Below are positions 15,455-24,084 of a stretch of 46,191 bases of DNA, in pieces. This DNA comes from Akkermansia sp. (GTDB taxonomy: Bacteria; Verrucomicrobiota; Verrucomicrobiia; Verrucomicrobiales; Akkermansiaceae). Every line of letters starts with the position of its first letter. The stretch's first letter is position 1. A program made the position numbers and the translations under genes. The stretch covers positions 1 through 46,191 of the forward strand of contig JAFVIC010000032.1 of assembly GCA_017477935.1 (NCBI GenBank). The letters are read 5' to 3'. A model generated the notes under the pieces. That model made no database searches, was not told where the DNA came from, and saw only the letters and a program-made list of their open reading frames with translations.

Positions 15455-15762
15455 ACGACCCATCCTTTCGTGTCCTCGTCCAGGAGCATGAGCCTGCCTT
15501 GGTCGCGCTTGGTCTTGAGCACCTTCACAAGGCGCCCGTCCACCATGACGCGCTGCCCTGGGCGCGGTTCGCGCTTCTTGCGCACGAGCGTGAGCGTCTT
15601 GGAGGCTTCGCCCGTGTCGGCAAAGCGAAAGCCGTCCTTGCACTCTACGGTGATCTCCGCGCCATCAAGCACGGGCTTGGTGGTCACGCGCACGAATGCA
15701 TTGCTTGTGGTGGTGGCTTTTCCTGCGCTCATCGCGCCGAATCCTACGATGTCCTTTGCCAT
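15445..15762 (-). CDS. Hypothetical protein
   Basis: A protein of 105 aa. It has a beta-rich pattern (FVRVTTKPVLDGAEITVECK) and a Lys/Arg-rich centre (LVRKKREPRPGQRVMVDG), perhaps a small SH3-like or RNA-binding fold, but no family is recognised. It overlaps the HNH gene upstream by 19 bases and the membrane protein gene downstream by 10. Confidence 0.65.
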   Translation of the reverse strand: MAKDIVGFGAMSAGKATTTSNAFVRVTTKPVLDGAEITVECKDGFRFADTGEASKTLTLVRKKREPRPGQRVMVDGRLVKVLKTKRDQGRLMLLDEDTKGWVVWH

Positions 15763-16769
15763 CTCTTGGCCTTCCTCTTCTCAAGCTCGTGGTTGATTGC
15801 GTTGCTCACTATTGGCGCCGAGCATCCGAGCATGTCCGCTATCTGCTCGTTTTTGTAGCCTCGCGCATGCAGCTCGCGCATCTTGTCGTGATCGTACTTT
15901 CTGCGTCTGCCGCCACTGTCGTTCGGTGGCTTCCTGCCGGCCTTGCCGCATTCCTCGCAGACGGTCGAGTGGATGCTCCCGCCATGTTCCAGGCGATTGA
16001 GGTTGTCGAACTTCTTGCCGCAGCAAGGGCACACCCGTCTCATCGACGCCTCGGCGCGGTTCCTCGCCACGCGAATCTTGGCCATTGCCACGACTGTCAT
16101 GAGAGACTCGCGGTCGTGCCACTCGTAGCCAATGGCGTTCATTACACCTATGAGCTTGCGCGACACGGCCACGAGATTGTCAGGGTCGAAGTTCTCCCTG
16201 TTTTTGTCGGCGAACATGACGAGATATCCCTTTGGCAGCTTGCGGCCGTTGGCCTGCTCCCACACATGCACGTGCTTGAGCATCCAATTGTCCTTGCTCA
16301 TCGCCACGTCGGCTTCCTCGCGCACCTTGACGACCACGTAGCCGTCCTTGCCGCGACGCTCGGTGCCGACTGGCACGCGGGTTCTCCCGCCGCGTCTCGT
16401 GCCGTCCTGCCTTACCTGCGTGCCATGAGACGCCCTGAAAAGGTTAATCTGGTTGCGCGTGAGCCCGAAGCCGAAGCGCTCGCGGAACTCGTCCGAGAGG
16501 GAGTCCACGCGCTGTCCGTGGTCGTGCTTGAGCATCCATGCTTCCATCTCGGGCTCCTTGCACCAGTAGACGGGGCGCTCACATCTCTTGTGGCGCCCCT
16601 GTATCGGCTTCTTGCGGATTCTTAGCTTGTTGGCCTTCGTATACACGGCCGTCTTTGACGGCCTCCAGCCGAACTTCTCCTCATGCTCGTCCAAGAGCTC
16701 GTTGATGTCGGTCATCATGGGATAGCGCTCACGCAGCCATTCGGCGTCTATCGGCTTACCCCTTGGCAT
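15744..16769 (-). CDS. HNH endonuclease with HTH ends (homing-type)
   Basis: A protein of 341 aa. The N-terminal third (ERYPMMTDINELLDEHEEKF) looks like a helical DNA-binding region repeated near 80-110. Residues about 150-205 carry the HNH_3-like core VHVWEQANGRKLPKGYLVMF with NRENFDPDNLVAVSR. Then a zinc finger (CPCCGKKFDNL with CEECGKAGR) and a C-terminal helix-turn-helix (YKNEQIADMLGCSAPIVSNA). This layout fits a free-standing homing endonuclease, though a role in phage DNA metabolism is possible. The start lies just after the stop of the upstream gene. Confidence 0.8.
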   Translation of the reverse strand: MPRGKPIDAEWLRERYPMMTDINELLDEHEEKFGWRPSKTAVYTKANKLRIRKKPIQGRHKRCERPVYWCKEPEMEAWMLKHDHGQRVDSLSDEFRERFGFGLTRNQINLFRASHGTQVRQDGTRRGGRTRVPVGTERRGKDGYVVVKVREEADVAMSKDNWMLKHVHVWEQANGRKLPKGYLVMFADKNRENFDPDNLVAVSRKLIGVMNAIGYEWHDRESLMTVVAMAKIRVARNRAEASMRRVCPCCGKKFDNLNRLEHGGSIHSTVCEECGKAGRKPPNDSGGRRRKYDHDKMRELHARGYKNEQIADMLGCSAPIVSNAINHELEKRKAKRWQRTS

Positions 16770-17189
16770 CTATCCCTCCAACAGCTTTGGCATTGTGACG
16801 GTCGCGTTTTGCGTGTACTGCGCCTTGAGCCTTGTGGCCTCTATCGCTACGCCAACGTTCTCGATGGTCGCGCGCGCGATGCCCTCCACGGCTTTAGAGC
16901 GTTCGACCTCTGCCTTAAGCGCATCCGTGTCGGTGATGTCGATTGCATCGAGCCTATCGAGCTCGGCAAAGAGCGCGTCCTGCAAACGACCCATCGTGTT
17001 TGCCCTCGGGCTCTTTGCACGACGCTCGCGCTCGGCGGTCATCTCGTCAAACTTCGCCTTGAGGTCTGCTGGATACACATCCAGCCTTGCCGCGAGCCTG
17101 CCAACCTCCATTCCACGCACGTAGGCGTCGTACGCATCCGCCAGCGTCTGGCGGTCTATCATGTCGGTTGTTCGCCTTGTGGCGTCCAT
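16770..17189 (-). CDS. Hypothetical DNA-metabolism-region protein
   Basis: A protein of 139 aa from the ATG at 17189, set by AGGAGTG upstream. N-terminal half has an HTH-like run (TLADAYDAYVRGMEVGRLAA, RLDVYPADLKAKFDEM), the rest is helical and charged. It lies between the intein-bearing helicase and the HNH gene. No family recognised; a DNA-binding role is a guess. Confidence 0.65.
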   Translation of the reverse strand: MDATRRTTDMIDRQTLADAYDAYVRGMEVGRLAARLDVYPADLKAKFDEMTAERERRAKSPRANTMGRLQDALFAELDRLDAIDITDTDALKAEVERSKAVEGIARATIENVGVAIEATRLKAQYTQNATVTMPKLLEG

Positions 17190-17199
17190 ATCCACACTC

Positions 17200-19866
17200 C
17201 TATTCTGGTTTGTACGTTGCTGGGTCAATTGATGCCGGCACGCGCCAGCGGTTGTTTGCGAGGATGCTCATCATCTTGGATGCCTGCTCGAACGTCCACG
17301 TCCCCGGATGGATAAAACCCTTGCGCTCCAGCATGCGCACCTGCTTGGGCGTTGCCATGCCTTCCTTCTGACGCCGTTTGAGCGAGTCGATCATCTTGGA
17401 TGCCATGCCGGCAGTCATTCCGTCTGGATTGATGCCACGCTGTTCGAGCAGCTCGATTTGCTTGGCTGTAGGTGCCTGTTGCTCCCAGGCGAAGACGGGC
17501 TCGAAGTTCTGCAAATCTAGATCGCAAACCGATAGCGCGTACTGCAGCGGGTCAACGAGCTTCGCCTTTCGGTGGCGCATACGCTCCAGCTCTTCGGCGA
17601 GCTTTTCCTCGCGCTGCTTTTGCACGTCCTGCTCTGCTTCGGGCTCCGCCGCCAATAGGTCTATACCTAGAAGGTCGTCCATGGCCTGCTCGACCATCTC
17701 GGATATGCGCGCCTCCACTTCCTCATTCGCTCCAAGCAGGCAGGCGGGCCTGCATAGGTCGTGGCGTCCAGTCATCCACAGGAAGTCGAGCAGAAGTAGC
17801 TTCTCTTTGCCAGTCTCGGGCGATAGACGGGTGCCGCGCCCAACCATCTGAGTATAGAGACCTCTGCTCTTGGTCGGCCTGAGCACTATGATGCAGTCAA
17901 CGTCTGGGCAGTCCCATCCCTCCGTGAGCAACATCGAGTTACAAAGCACCTTGTATCTGTTGCTCGTAAAGTTGGCGAGTATCTCCGCGCGATCTGGCGA
18001 CTGTCCGTCCACCTCGCATGCGGAGAGCCCGCGTGCGTTGAGCATGTCTGCGAAATGCTTTGCAGTCCTCACGAGCGGCAAAAACACCACCGTCTTACGG
18101 TTGGAGCACCTCTCCGCCATCTCGTCTGCTATCGAGTCCAGATAGGGTTCCAAAGCATCTCCGAGCTGTCCCACCGCATAGTCGCCAGATTGGATGCTCA
18201 CGCCAGATATGTCCAGCTTGAGCGGTATCATCTGCGCCTCTATCGGGCAGAGGTACCCGTCGTGTATGGCGTCGGCCATGCCGTACTCGAATGCCAGCGA
18301 GTCGAACACCTCGGAGAGCCCGCGCCTGTCCGCACGGTCGGCGGTCGCTGTCACGCCTAACACGTTTGCCTGGTCGAAGTAATCGAGAACTTTGCGGTAG
18401 CTGTCAGACACGGCATGGTGAGCCTCGTCCACGAAAACGTGGGAGAATCGGTCTCGCCTGAAACGCCTTAGGCGCTTCTCCTTCATCAGCGTCTGCACAG
18501 AGCCAACGGTCACGCTGTTCCACTCGCCCAAAGAAGTATGCTCTGCCTGCTCGCGCGAGCATGCGAGACCCGTCATTGCCTGTATCTTGTCCGCTGCCTG
18601 GTCCAAAAGCTCGCCGCGATGGGCGAGGATGAGCGTTCGGCCACCGCGAGACGCGATGCGATGCACGAGCCCGGACATGACGATCGTCTTGCCACAATTG
18701 TGTGTGACGGTGAAGTCACCCATGAGGTATAGACTGTCACCATCTACGGTGAATCCGTTGTAACGCCCCTCACCAACACTCTTAATGGATTTAATTCCCG
18801 TTCGTAATACACTTTTCTTTTGTTTTCGACTAGAAGCTTTTCGGCGTTCGACCCTACAAGGTATTAATTGGCATTCGCCACTTATCGAGACACGCCAATA
18901 TGTGCCAACGAACCCACCTTGTGCTGTTTTCTTACACGGCTTCACATACGCTGCCAAACCTACGGAGCGACACATGAACGCAAGGTCTTCAGCCAGATCT
19001 CTTGATTTCGATACGAAATCATATCCACACCCGCTGGTGTTTGATATACATCCATCCGTATCGATTAACCCTGCGATCACTTGCAGACGTTGGTTAATCG
19101 GCAACGTCTTGTAGTAATGTGGAACGAATTTGCTACAGGCTTTTTTCCCGTATAGTCCAAGTGCTTTCAGGCTGTCATTGAGCCCGCCATGTGCATATCT
19201 ACCCGTAAGTCCAGACTTAAAGAAGTATGTTTTTGCCTTACCTGCTTGTACTACTCGCAGTGTAGCGTTGTATTTTTCTGCTTGCTCGTAAAGGACGTTT
19301 ACTATTTCTTCGTCCATAGTCGTTACATTGACATTGCTATAAGTAGTCTCACCGTCACCAAGAAGGACTCCCACAAAATAGGGATCGATGGTTATTTGTG
19401 ATCCGTCGTTATTTGCGAAATGCTCAATTGCTTTTGATCTGAATAGCTTTGTTATGTGCTTGAATTTCTTGCTCTTGTACGACCAATCTCTTGCGGTGGT
19501 TGTTACTAATGCCCCACCTTTTTCGCGTTCGTATTTTGGATTAGAGCTTAGTGATGTTCGCACAAGTGGGAGTACGTGGTCATGGGTAACGATAAATGGA
19601 CTACCTTTTACTGGTGTTACTTTCATCATTTCGGTTGTTCCGCTATGAACGGACAGTACCGTGCGCGGATTACCGTCTGGTCCCATGAGCTTGTCTGATA
19701 TCTCAACGTCTTGCGCACATTTGATTGTGCCATCAGCCATAAGGATAGGTGCGAGTGGTTCATGGCATCCAGTTGCCATAACAGCGAGAGTCCGGCGGTT
19801 GCCGGACTCCCATTCGCTCTCTATCTTTTCGATGGCCGTCTGCTGGTACGGTCTTAGCTGCAGCAT
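17200..19866 (-). CDS. DEAD/DEAH-box helicase interrupted by an intein at Walker A
   Basis: The frame codes for 888 aa. Removing residues 34-390 rejoins ATG and CGKT into the P-loop ATGCGKT and leaves a 531-aa superfamily 2 helicase: Walker A (31-37 after splicing), DEAH box in VFVDEAHHAV, motif III-like GVTATADR, and motif VI MVGRGTRLSP. The C-terminal 120 residues hold two helical repeats (TAKQIELLEQRGINPD, TPKQVRMLERKGFIHP). It resembles phage helicases of the type III restriction / UvsW kind that remodel branched DNA. It is grouped with DUF669, Sak4-like and SMC-like genes. Without splicing the ATP site is broken, so activity needs the intein to excise. Confidence 0.92.
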   Translation of the reverse strand: MLQLRPYQQTAIEKIESEWESGNRRTLAVMATGCHEPLAPILMADGTIKCAQDVEISDKLMGPDGNPRTVLSVHSGTTEMMKVTPVKGSPFIVTHDHVLPLVRTSLSSNPKYEREKGGALVTTTARDWSYKSKKFKHITKLFRSKAIEHFANNDGSQITIDPYFVGVLLGDGETTYSNVNVTTMDEEIVNVLYEQAEKYNATLRVVQAGKAKTYFFKSGLTGRYAHGGLNDSLKALGLYGKKACSKFVPHYYKTLPINQRLQVIAGLIDTDGCISNTSGCGYDFVSKSRDLAEDLAFMCRSVGLAAYVKPCKKTAQGGFVGTYWRVSISGECQLIPCRVERRKASSRKQKKSVLRTGIKSIKSVGEGRYNGFTVDGDSLYLMGDFTVTHNCGKTIVMSGLVHRIASRGGRTLILAHRGELLDQAADKIQAMTGLACSREQAEHTSLGEWNSVTVGSVQTLMKEKRLRRFRRDRFSHVFVDEAHHAVSDSYRKVLDYFDQANVLGVTATADRADRRGLSEVFDSLAFEYGMADAIHDGYLCPIEAQMIPLKLDISGVSIQSGDYAVGQLGDALEPYLDSIADEMAERCSNRKTVVFLPLVRTAKHFADMLNARGLSACEVDGQSPDRAEILANFTSNRYKVLCNSMLLTEGWDCPDVDCIIVLRPTKSRGLYTQMVGRGTRLSPETGKEKLLLLDFLWMTGRHDLCRPACLLGANEEVEARISEMVEQAMDDLLGIDLLAAEPEAEQDVQKQREEKLAEELERMRHRKAKLVDPLQYALSVCDLDLQNFEPVFAWEQQAPTAKQIELLEQRGINPDGMTAGMASKMIDSLKRRQKEGMATPKQVRMLERKGFIHPGTWTFEQASKMMSILANNRWRVPASIDPATYKPE
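18697..19767 (-). mobile_element. Intein with LAGLIDADG homing endonuclease
   Basis: Residues 34-390 of the helicase frame (357 aa). Splice features are all present: Cys at position 1, a block-B-like THDHVLP, C-terminal FTVTHN with His-Asn, and Cys as the first residue after the intein. The inner part has two LAGLIDADG-like motifs (FVGVLLGDGE near 164-173 and IAGLIDTDGC near 264-273). The stretch is plainly richer in A and T than the flanking helicase, which suggests a separate history. Inserting into a Walker A loop is a known choice of inteins because the site is conserved. Confidence 0.93.
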
Positions 19867-19869
19867 GCG

Positions 19870-20391
19870 TTAGCTTCCGCCGCCCCAGTTGCCCCACGAC
19901 TGCTGCTGTATCTGCGCGGGAGCTGGCGTCGCTGGCGCCTTGTCAGGCAGGTGGAAGCGCACGTTGTTGCTTTGCTGCTCCTTGCCGTCCTTGTCCTTGT
20001 ACTTGCGGACGGTCAGCTTGCAGCGGCCAGTCGTGGTAACCGACCTGTCGAACATCTGCTTGAAGGACGCGGGCATTGGCTCGTCTGCCGACATGTCGGC
20101 AGGAATCAATCCAACCGACTTGAAGAACGTTGAGATGCGTCCCAGCCCGCCGCTGTAGAGGTAGAGACGCTCGAAGACCGTGCCCTTTGCCTTGTCATTT
20201 GTGCAATAGATTTGCACTACCGCCATCGGGCAGTTGTCAGGGATGGAGCTGGCTGGGTTCTGCTTGTTGTAGCGGTCGAACTTCACATCGCGTACCTCGA
20301 AGGCGTACTCGCCCTCGGGCAGAAAGTCGCTGAAGCTGTCCTCCGCGACATAGCCAACGTCATCCCATCCGAAAACCTGATTGTCTGCCAT
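19870..20391 (-). CDS. DUF669 family protein (recombination/ssDNA-associated)
   Basis: A protein of 173 aa. The body (LPEGEYAFEVRDVKFDRY, YCTNDKAKGTVFERLYLY, GRISTFFKSVGLIP) fits DUF669, which in phages sits beside Sak4-type recombinases and is thought to bind single-stranded DNA. The C-terminus is Gln/Gly-rich and ends in WGNWGGGS, as in flexible tails of ssDNA-binding proteins. The first 19 residues share a near-identical peptide (NQVFGWDDVGYVAE) with the primase-helicase linker. It lies between the Sak4-like and helicase genes. Confidence 0.75.
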   Translation of the reverse strand: MADNQVFGWDDVGYVAEDSFSDFLPEGEYAFEVRDVKFDRYNKQNPASSIPDNCPMAVVQIYCTNDKAKGTVFERLYLYSGGLGRISTFFKSVGLIPADMSADEPMPASFKQMFDRSVTTTGRCKLTVRKYKDKDGKEQQSNNVRFHLPDKAPATPAPAQIQQQSWGNWGGGS

Positions 20392-20452
20392 TTTGCTTTA
20401 CGCTCCTAACTGTTTCAGGCCGTGCCTAGAACGGCACGACCACCTGCTCTGC

Positions 20453-21532
20453 TCAAGCCTTGCGCTGCTCTACCACGAGCGGCAAAATCTCTGTGGAGAA
20501 CTGCGCCGTGAGGAATCCCACGAAGTCTTGCGGATACGCCGACACGGGACATTCGACGGGACAGACGCCCTTGCTCGCCACTGCGCTGCGAAGCTCCATG
20601 TCGGTAACGTCGTTTGCACGCATGAGGTCCGCGAGCGCTTTTGCGTGGTCGGGATAGCTGTCGCGCGGGTCGTTCTCGCCAGGCGCGGGCGTTTGCGGCT
20701 CAGGCGTGGGTGTCGGCTCTGGCTTTGGCTTTGGCGCTGGCGCTGGTTGCATCGGCTGTGCGGGCTTCAGGTTCGCATCCAACCCACCGTTGAGCATGTC
20801 CGGTATGCAATGCGCGATGCTCTCGTAGGTGGCTGGCACCTCTGACGGCAGGCCGAATCGGTTCTTGGCGTCCCAGCAAGCATGGTGCTCGGTGTACATC
20901 ACGCGCACGTGCCCACCCTTGGCCTTGGCTTTTACGACCTCGCCCTTTTTGTTGGTCTTTGTCTCCACGAGCGTCCGATAGTTCATGAAGAGAAGCATGT
21001 CGCACCATTCGCGCACCATGGGCGAGTTTTTCTTTGCCATCTTGAGCGCGTACATGTCGTACGAGCCTTCCGCCTCGGGTTGCTCGATTCGTATGATCGT
21101 AGAGTGTGCAACGAGCACGACGTTTCGACCACTCGATACAACGAGGTCAAGCGCATCCAAGAGCTTCGCGAACGTCTCGTAGAGATACGTCCAGCCTTTG
21201 CCGTAATCGCGATTCTCAATACCGTCCCAATCGTGCTCAGCGCACACATGGCGCGTGCAAAGCAGCTCGGCGGCATCCATGGTGTCTATCACAAGAGTAG
21301 AGCATGGTACGTGACCGTGCGCGACCTCCGACACCTCGTCCATGAGCATCGTCCACGAGGTAGGGCGCGGAAGACGTGCCACTGGCAGTTGGTTCGAGCC
21401 ATCCTCAACGTCGATGAAGACGGGATTTGGGAACTGCGCCGCCAACGTGGTCTTTCCGATTCCCGGAACTCCGTAAATGCCCACTCGCAGGGCCTTCTGC
21501 TGGATACCGCAGACAAGTTCGTACTTACTCAA
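20453..21532 (-). CDS. Sak4-like RecA-fold single-strand annealing recombinase
   Basis: A protein of 359 aa with Walker A GVPGIGKTT at 21-29, Walker B TLVIDTMD near 79-86 and the AAA_24/Sak4 section with RNVVLVAHSTI. Residues about 255-290 form a Pro/Lys linker leading to a C-terminal helical domain. It probably anneals or pairs DNA ends together with the DUF669 and SMC-like partners. The start is TTG at 21532 behind AAGGAG and overlaps the previous gene by 8 bases. Confidence 0.85.
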   Translation of the reverse strand: MSKYELVCGIQQKALRVGIYGVPGIGKTTLAAQFPNPVFIDVEDGSNQLPVARLPRPTSWTMLMDEVSEVAHGHVPCSTLVIDTMDAAELLCTRHVCAEHDWDGIENRDYGKGWTYLYETFAKLLDALDLVVSSGRNVVLVAHSTIIRIEQPEAEGSYDMYALKMAKKNSPMVREWCDMLLFMNYRTLVETKTNKKGEVVKAKAKGGHVRVMYTEHHACWDAKNRFGLPSEVPATYESIAHCIPDMLNGGLDANLKPAQPMQPAPAPKPKPEPTPTPEPQTPAPGENDPRDSYPDHAKALADLMRANDVTDMELRSAVASKGVCPVECPVSAYPQDFVGFLTAQFSTEILPLVVEQRKA

Positions 21533-21755
21533 GCTCTTCTCCTTCCCTCAGCCTCCATTGGCTGCCATACTGGCTCATGATCTCGGTCACGAGCCCTTGC
21601 TTGCTTGACTCGCCGCCAAGCGAGATGTGGCGCTCGCGCGCGAACTCGCGCAGTTTTCTCACGGTCATCTTGTTCAGTGCCATGCGGATTTTCGCCAGTT
21701 TCTGTTTGCGAATGATTTGGGAGTGGTCGATTTTGCTTAGGTCGATGATTGTCAT
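21525..21755 (-). CDS. SAP/Rho-N-like domain protein
   Basis: A protein of 76 aa from the ATG at 21755 (ATGA overlap with the SMC-like gene). MTVRKLREFARERHISLGGE followed by a helix (KQGLVTEIMSQYG) matches a SAP or Rho N-terminal fold for DNA or RNA binding. Basic overall. It sits between the SMC-like and Sak4-like genes and may help load them on DNA. Confidence 0.7.
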   Translation of the reverse strand: MTIIDLSKIDHSQIIRKQKLAKIRMALNKMTVRKLREFARERHISLGGESSKQGLVTEIMSQYGSQWRLREGEELE

Positions 21756-23143
21756 TTGCTTGCACCCCATGCGCTTGCCCAGTCCGTCTTCGCGGGCTCG
21801 GGCTCGGGTTCGGGTTCACGGCTCTCGTCCACAAGGCCGTCCTCGATTACCACCGTGCACTCGTCACCGGTGCCGACGCGCGTCCCGATCACCTGCAGGC
21901 CCTCGCTTTGCGCCCACGCACCGAACTCCGATAGCGTCTGCGTGTCCATCTGCTCAAGCTTGTCCAGGAGCACAAAACCGCAATCGGGCTTGGTCGCACG
22001 CACGATGGCAGTTGCCACGCGCAACTGCTCGGATGAGGACATGTCGCCCCACGTCTGGCCCTGATACGTGAGCCTACCTTCCTCGTCCACAGACAAGCCT
22101 TCCAAAGGGAGCGGGGCGCCGTCCAAAAGTGCCATTCTGCGGTCGCGCAAGCTCTCGATGGTGGCTGACATGTCCGCATACTCCTGCTCGCGCTCCGTTG
22201 CGACCTGCACCGCTTCCTCTTTGCGCTGGTTGTCGGCCACACGGGCGTTCACGCTTTCGATGTCGGCGATAGATTGTTCGATTTCGGCGGTCGATTCGTC
22301 CACGAGCTGCTCTGCTGTCTTCTTGGCGGTCTCAAGGTCACCAAGCTGTGCGTTGAGCTTACTCTTTTGCTCTTCGTATTCGCTTTGCATGCGAGAAATG
22401 CGCTCATTGGCGTCACGCACGTACTCGTCAAGTTGTTTTTGCGCCGCCTTGATCGACTGGTCGATGTGCTCGATGCTCTGTCTCGTACCCTGGCACTCCC
22501 ATTCGAGCCTGGACACGTTCTCGCGCTTCTTCTGGTTCTCGCCGTTTCGTGCCAGGATTTCCTGCTGCTGGCGCACAAGCTCGGCCACGCTCACGGGCTC
22601 GGATGGCACGTCATCGTGACTCGGCAGCTTGTCGGCATGAGCGCGAAGCCTGCGTGCGTCGGTGCCGATGGCAGTGCGTTGCTGGTACGCGCTCCTTATC
22701 TGGCCGTCGAGCGCCGCGAGCTGCTCGTCTATACCAAGCGTGTTGAGCAGTGCGTTCGTGCGGTCCTTGTCCGAGCCACCGAGAAACTTAGGTAGGTCCA
22801 GCGCAAGCTGGCTCAAGAACTCGTCAAGAAGCTTTTGCGTGCCCTTCATGCCGGTGCTGTCGGTGACGTAGAGCGTGCCATTCTTACCGCGACGCTCGAC
22901 CACGATGCCGTTGGAAAGCTCCACATGCAGCTTTGCGGGAGTGGCGCCACCGTCGCGGTTCGGGTTGTCAGGCTTCATCTTGTTACCGCCGAGCGCCCAC
23001 GCGATTGCGTCAAGCACGCTCGTCTTGCCTTGCCCGTTGCGTCCGCCGATGACCGTGAGTCCGTCCTTGGTCGGCTTTATCTGCACCGCACGGATGCGCT
23101 TGACGTTCTCTAGCTCAAGCGAGCTAATCTTCACCGGATCCAT
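21752..23143 (-). CDS. Rad50/SMC-like ATPase
   Basis: A protein of 463 aa. Walker A GGRNGQGKTS at 33-42, a coiled coil from about 190 to 340, then the ABC signature-like region MSSSEQLRVATAIV and Walker B GFVLLDKLEQMD. It is short for Rad50 and has no zinc hook, like other phage SbcC-type proteins. Walker B has LDKLE where LDEP is usual, so the catalytic Glu may be shifted or missing. It ends in an EPEPEP linker and a tail WASAWGASK. It likely works with the Sak4-like and helicase proteins on DNA ends. Confidence 0.85.
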   Translation of the reverse strand: MDPVKISSLELENVKRIRAVQIKPTKDGLTVIGGRNGQGKTSVLDAIAWALGGNKMKPDNPNRDGGATPAKLHVELSNGIVVERRGKNGTLYVTDSTGMKGTQKLLDEFLSQLALDLPKFLGGSDKDRTNALLNTLGIDEQLAALDGQIRSAYQQRTAIGTDARRLRAHADKLPSHDDVPSEPVSVAELVRQQQEILARNGENQKKRENVSRLEWECQGTRQSIEHIDQSIKAAQKQLDEYVRDANERISRMQSEYEEQKSKLNAQLGDLETAKKTAEQLVDESTAEIEQSIADIESVNARVADNQRKEEAVQVATEREQEYADMSATIESLRDRRMALLDGAPLPLEGLSVDEEGRLTYQGQTWGDMSSSEQLRVATAIVRATKPDCGFVLLDKLEQMDTQTLSEFGAWAQSEGLQVIGTRVGTGDECTVVIEDGLVDESREPEPEPEPAKTDWASAWGASK

Positions 23144-23520
23144 TAGCGCACCTCCTGCCGCTCGATGGTAACCGAGACGATTCCAGGCTTGCCCTCCTCG
23201 GCGGCGAGCAGCTTGGCGCGATGCTCGGGAAGATCCTCAAGATAGGCAAACATCATGTCGCCTGCGATGTGATACGCCTCTTCCCTCGTGATCGGCGTAT
23301 CGGCGGGACCGAAGACCTCTTTTCGATAGTTAGAGTCTGTGCTCAGCATGAAGCCGATGCCGATTCCCATGGAGAGGCCATACGAGAGCGCTACGCTTTC
23401 CGCGCGACTGACTCCCATTCCCTTCTTTATTCCAGGCGCCGCGACCATGCCCTTAAGGGTCGTGCCCAAGCGCGCGATATTTTGCTTGATAGTCTTAGTG
23501 GATTTATTCTTCTTTGCCAT
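23143..23520 (-). CDS. Hypothetical early protein
   Basis: A protein of 125 aa from the ATG at 23520 (GAAAGGATAAAC upstream; the open frame runs to 23700 inside other genes). Basic N-terminus (MAKKNKSTKTIKQNIAR) and a helical centre with a Gly-rich hydrophobic patch (YGLSMGIGIGFML). It overlaps the SMC-like start. No family recognised. Confidence 0.65.
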   Translation of the reverse strand: MAKKNKSTKTIKQNIARLGTTLKGMVAAPGIKKGMGVSRAESVALSYGLSMGIGIGFMLSTDSNYRKEVFGPADTPITREEAYHIAGDMMFAYLEDLPEHRAKLLAAEEGKPGIVSVTIERQEVR

Positions 23521-23522
23521 GT

Positions 23523-23714
23523 TTATCCTTTCTTCTTTCTGGTTCTCTTCGGCCTTACTGCATGCTGCGAACAACGGCCCAGGCGCCTTGTCACGCTCAA
23601 GGCCAGTTCGTCGTTGGGATTCTTGCTGAGTGTCCTTTTGATGACGCATCTGCGCTCGTACTTGCACGACGAACACCAGTCGCGTTCGTGTGCGTCCCAC
23701 TGCGCGGGCGTCAT
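23523..23714 (-). CDS. Small Cys-containing basic protein
   Basis: A protein of 63 aa. It holds WCSSCKYERRC and a later RCSQH, a possible metal site, and a strongly basic tail (RPKRTRKKKG). Its ATG at 23714 overlaps the preceding stop as ATGA. No family recognised. Confidence 0.65.
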   Translation of the reverse strand: MTPAQWDAHERDWCSSCKYERRCVIKRTLSKNPNDELALSVTRRLGRCSQHAVRPKRTRKKKG

Positions 23715-23833
23715 CCCGTCACGCTCCCAAGCAGTACGTCCACGTACTCAAGGTGCGCGCAGAACAGCAGCATGGCCACCGCCAGCGCCACGAGCGCCCA
23801 AAGCCTGAAGCCCGCTACGTCCACCCAAGCCAT
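23711..23833 (-). CDS. 40-residue membrane peptide
   Basis: From the ATG at 23833, inside the 3' end of the excisionase-like gene, a frame runs MAWVDVAGFRLWALVALAVA and on to LLGSVTG. Residues 9-30 form one membrane helix. The next gene starts in its stop (ATGA). The tight overlaps at both ends support it, but it could be chance. Confidence 0.55.
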   Translation of the reverse strand: MAWVDVAGFRLWALVALAVAMLLFCAHLEYVDVLLGSVTG

Positions 23834-24084
23834 TTGCGAACGTCGCTTACCTTGACGTATCGCGGCTTCGTCTGGCCGTGCGGGGTGGTGTACGGCAAGC
23901 GATGTTCGTCCATTGCCTTGTATATCGCACTGGTTGACCTGCCGAATCTCTCCGCTACCTGCGAGACGGTAAGGCGCTCTGGCTCCTGCTGCGGGGACAC
24001 GCCCATGAGGGCGCGCCCCACGTCCAGCCAGACCTTGCGTTGGTCCTCGGTGAGCGAGTCCCAGACGAACAGGACTGTATCCAT
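23815..24084 (-). CDS. Excisionase-like / MerR-type HTH protein
   Basis: A protein of 89 aa. Residues 38-88 carry an HTH_17-type winged helix: LTVSQVAERFGRSTSAIYKA, then a wing and RYVKVSDVRKWLG. Such domains are found in excisionases and small phage regulators. AAGGAGGTAGAT lies directly before the ATG at 24084. It is the first gene after the 670-bp gap. An N-terminal 35-residue extension precedes the HTH. Excisionase is a guess from family and operon position. Confidence 0.7.
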   Translation of the reverse strand: MDTVLFVWDSLTEDQRKVWLDVGRALMGVSPQQEPERLTVSQVAERFGRSTSAIYKAMDEHRLPYTTPHGQTKPRYVKVSDVRKWLGWT

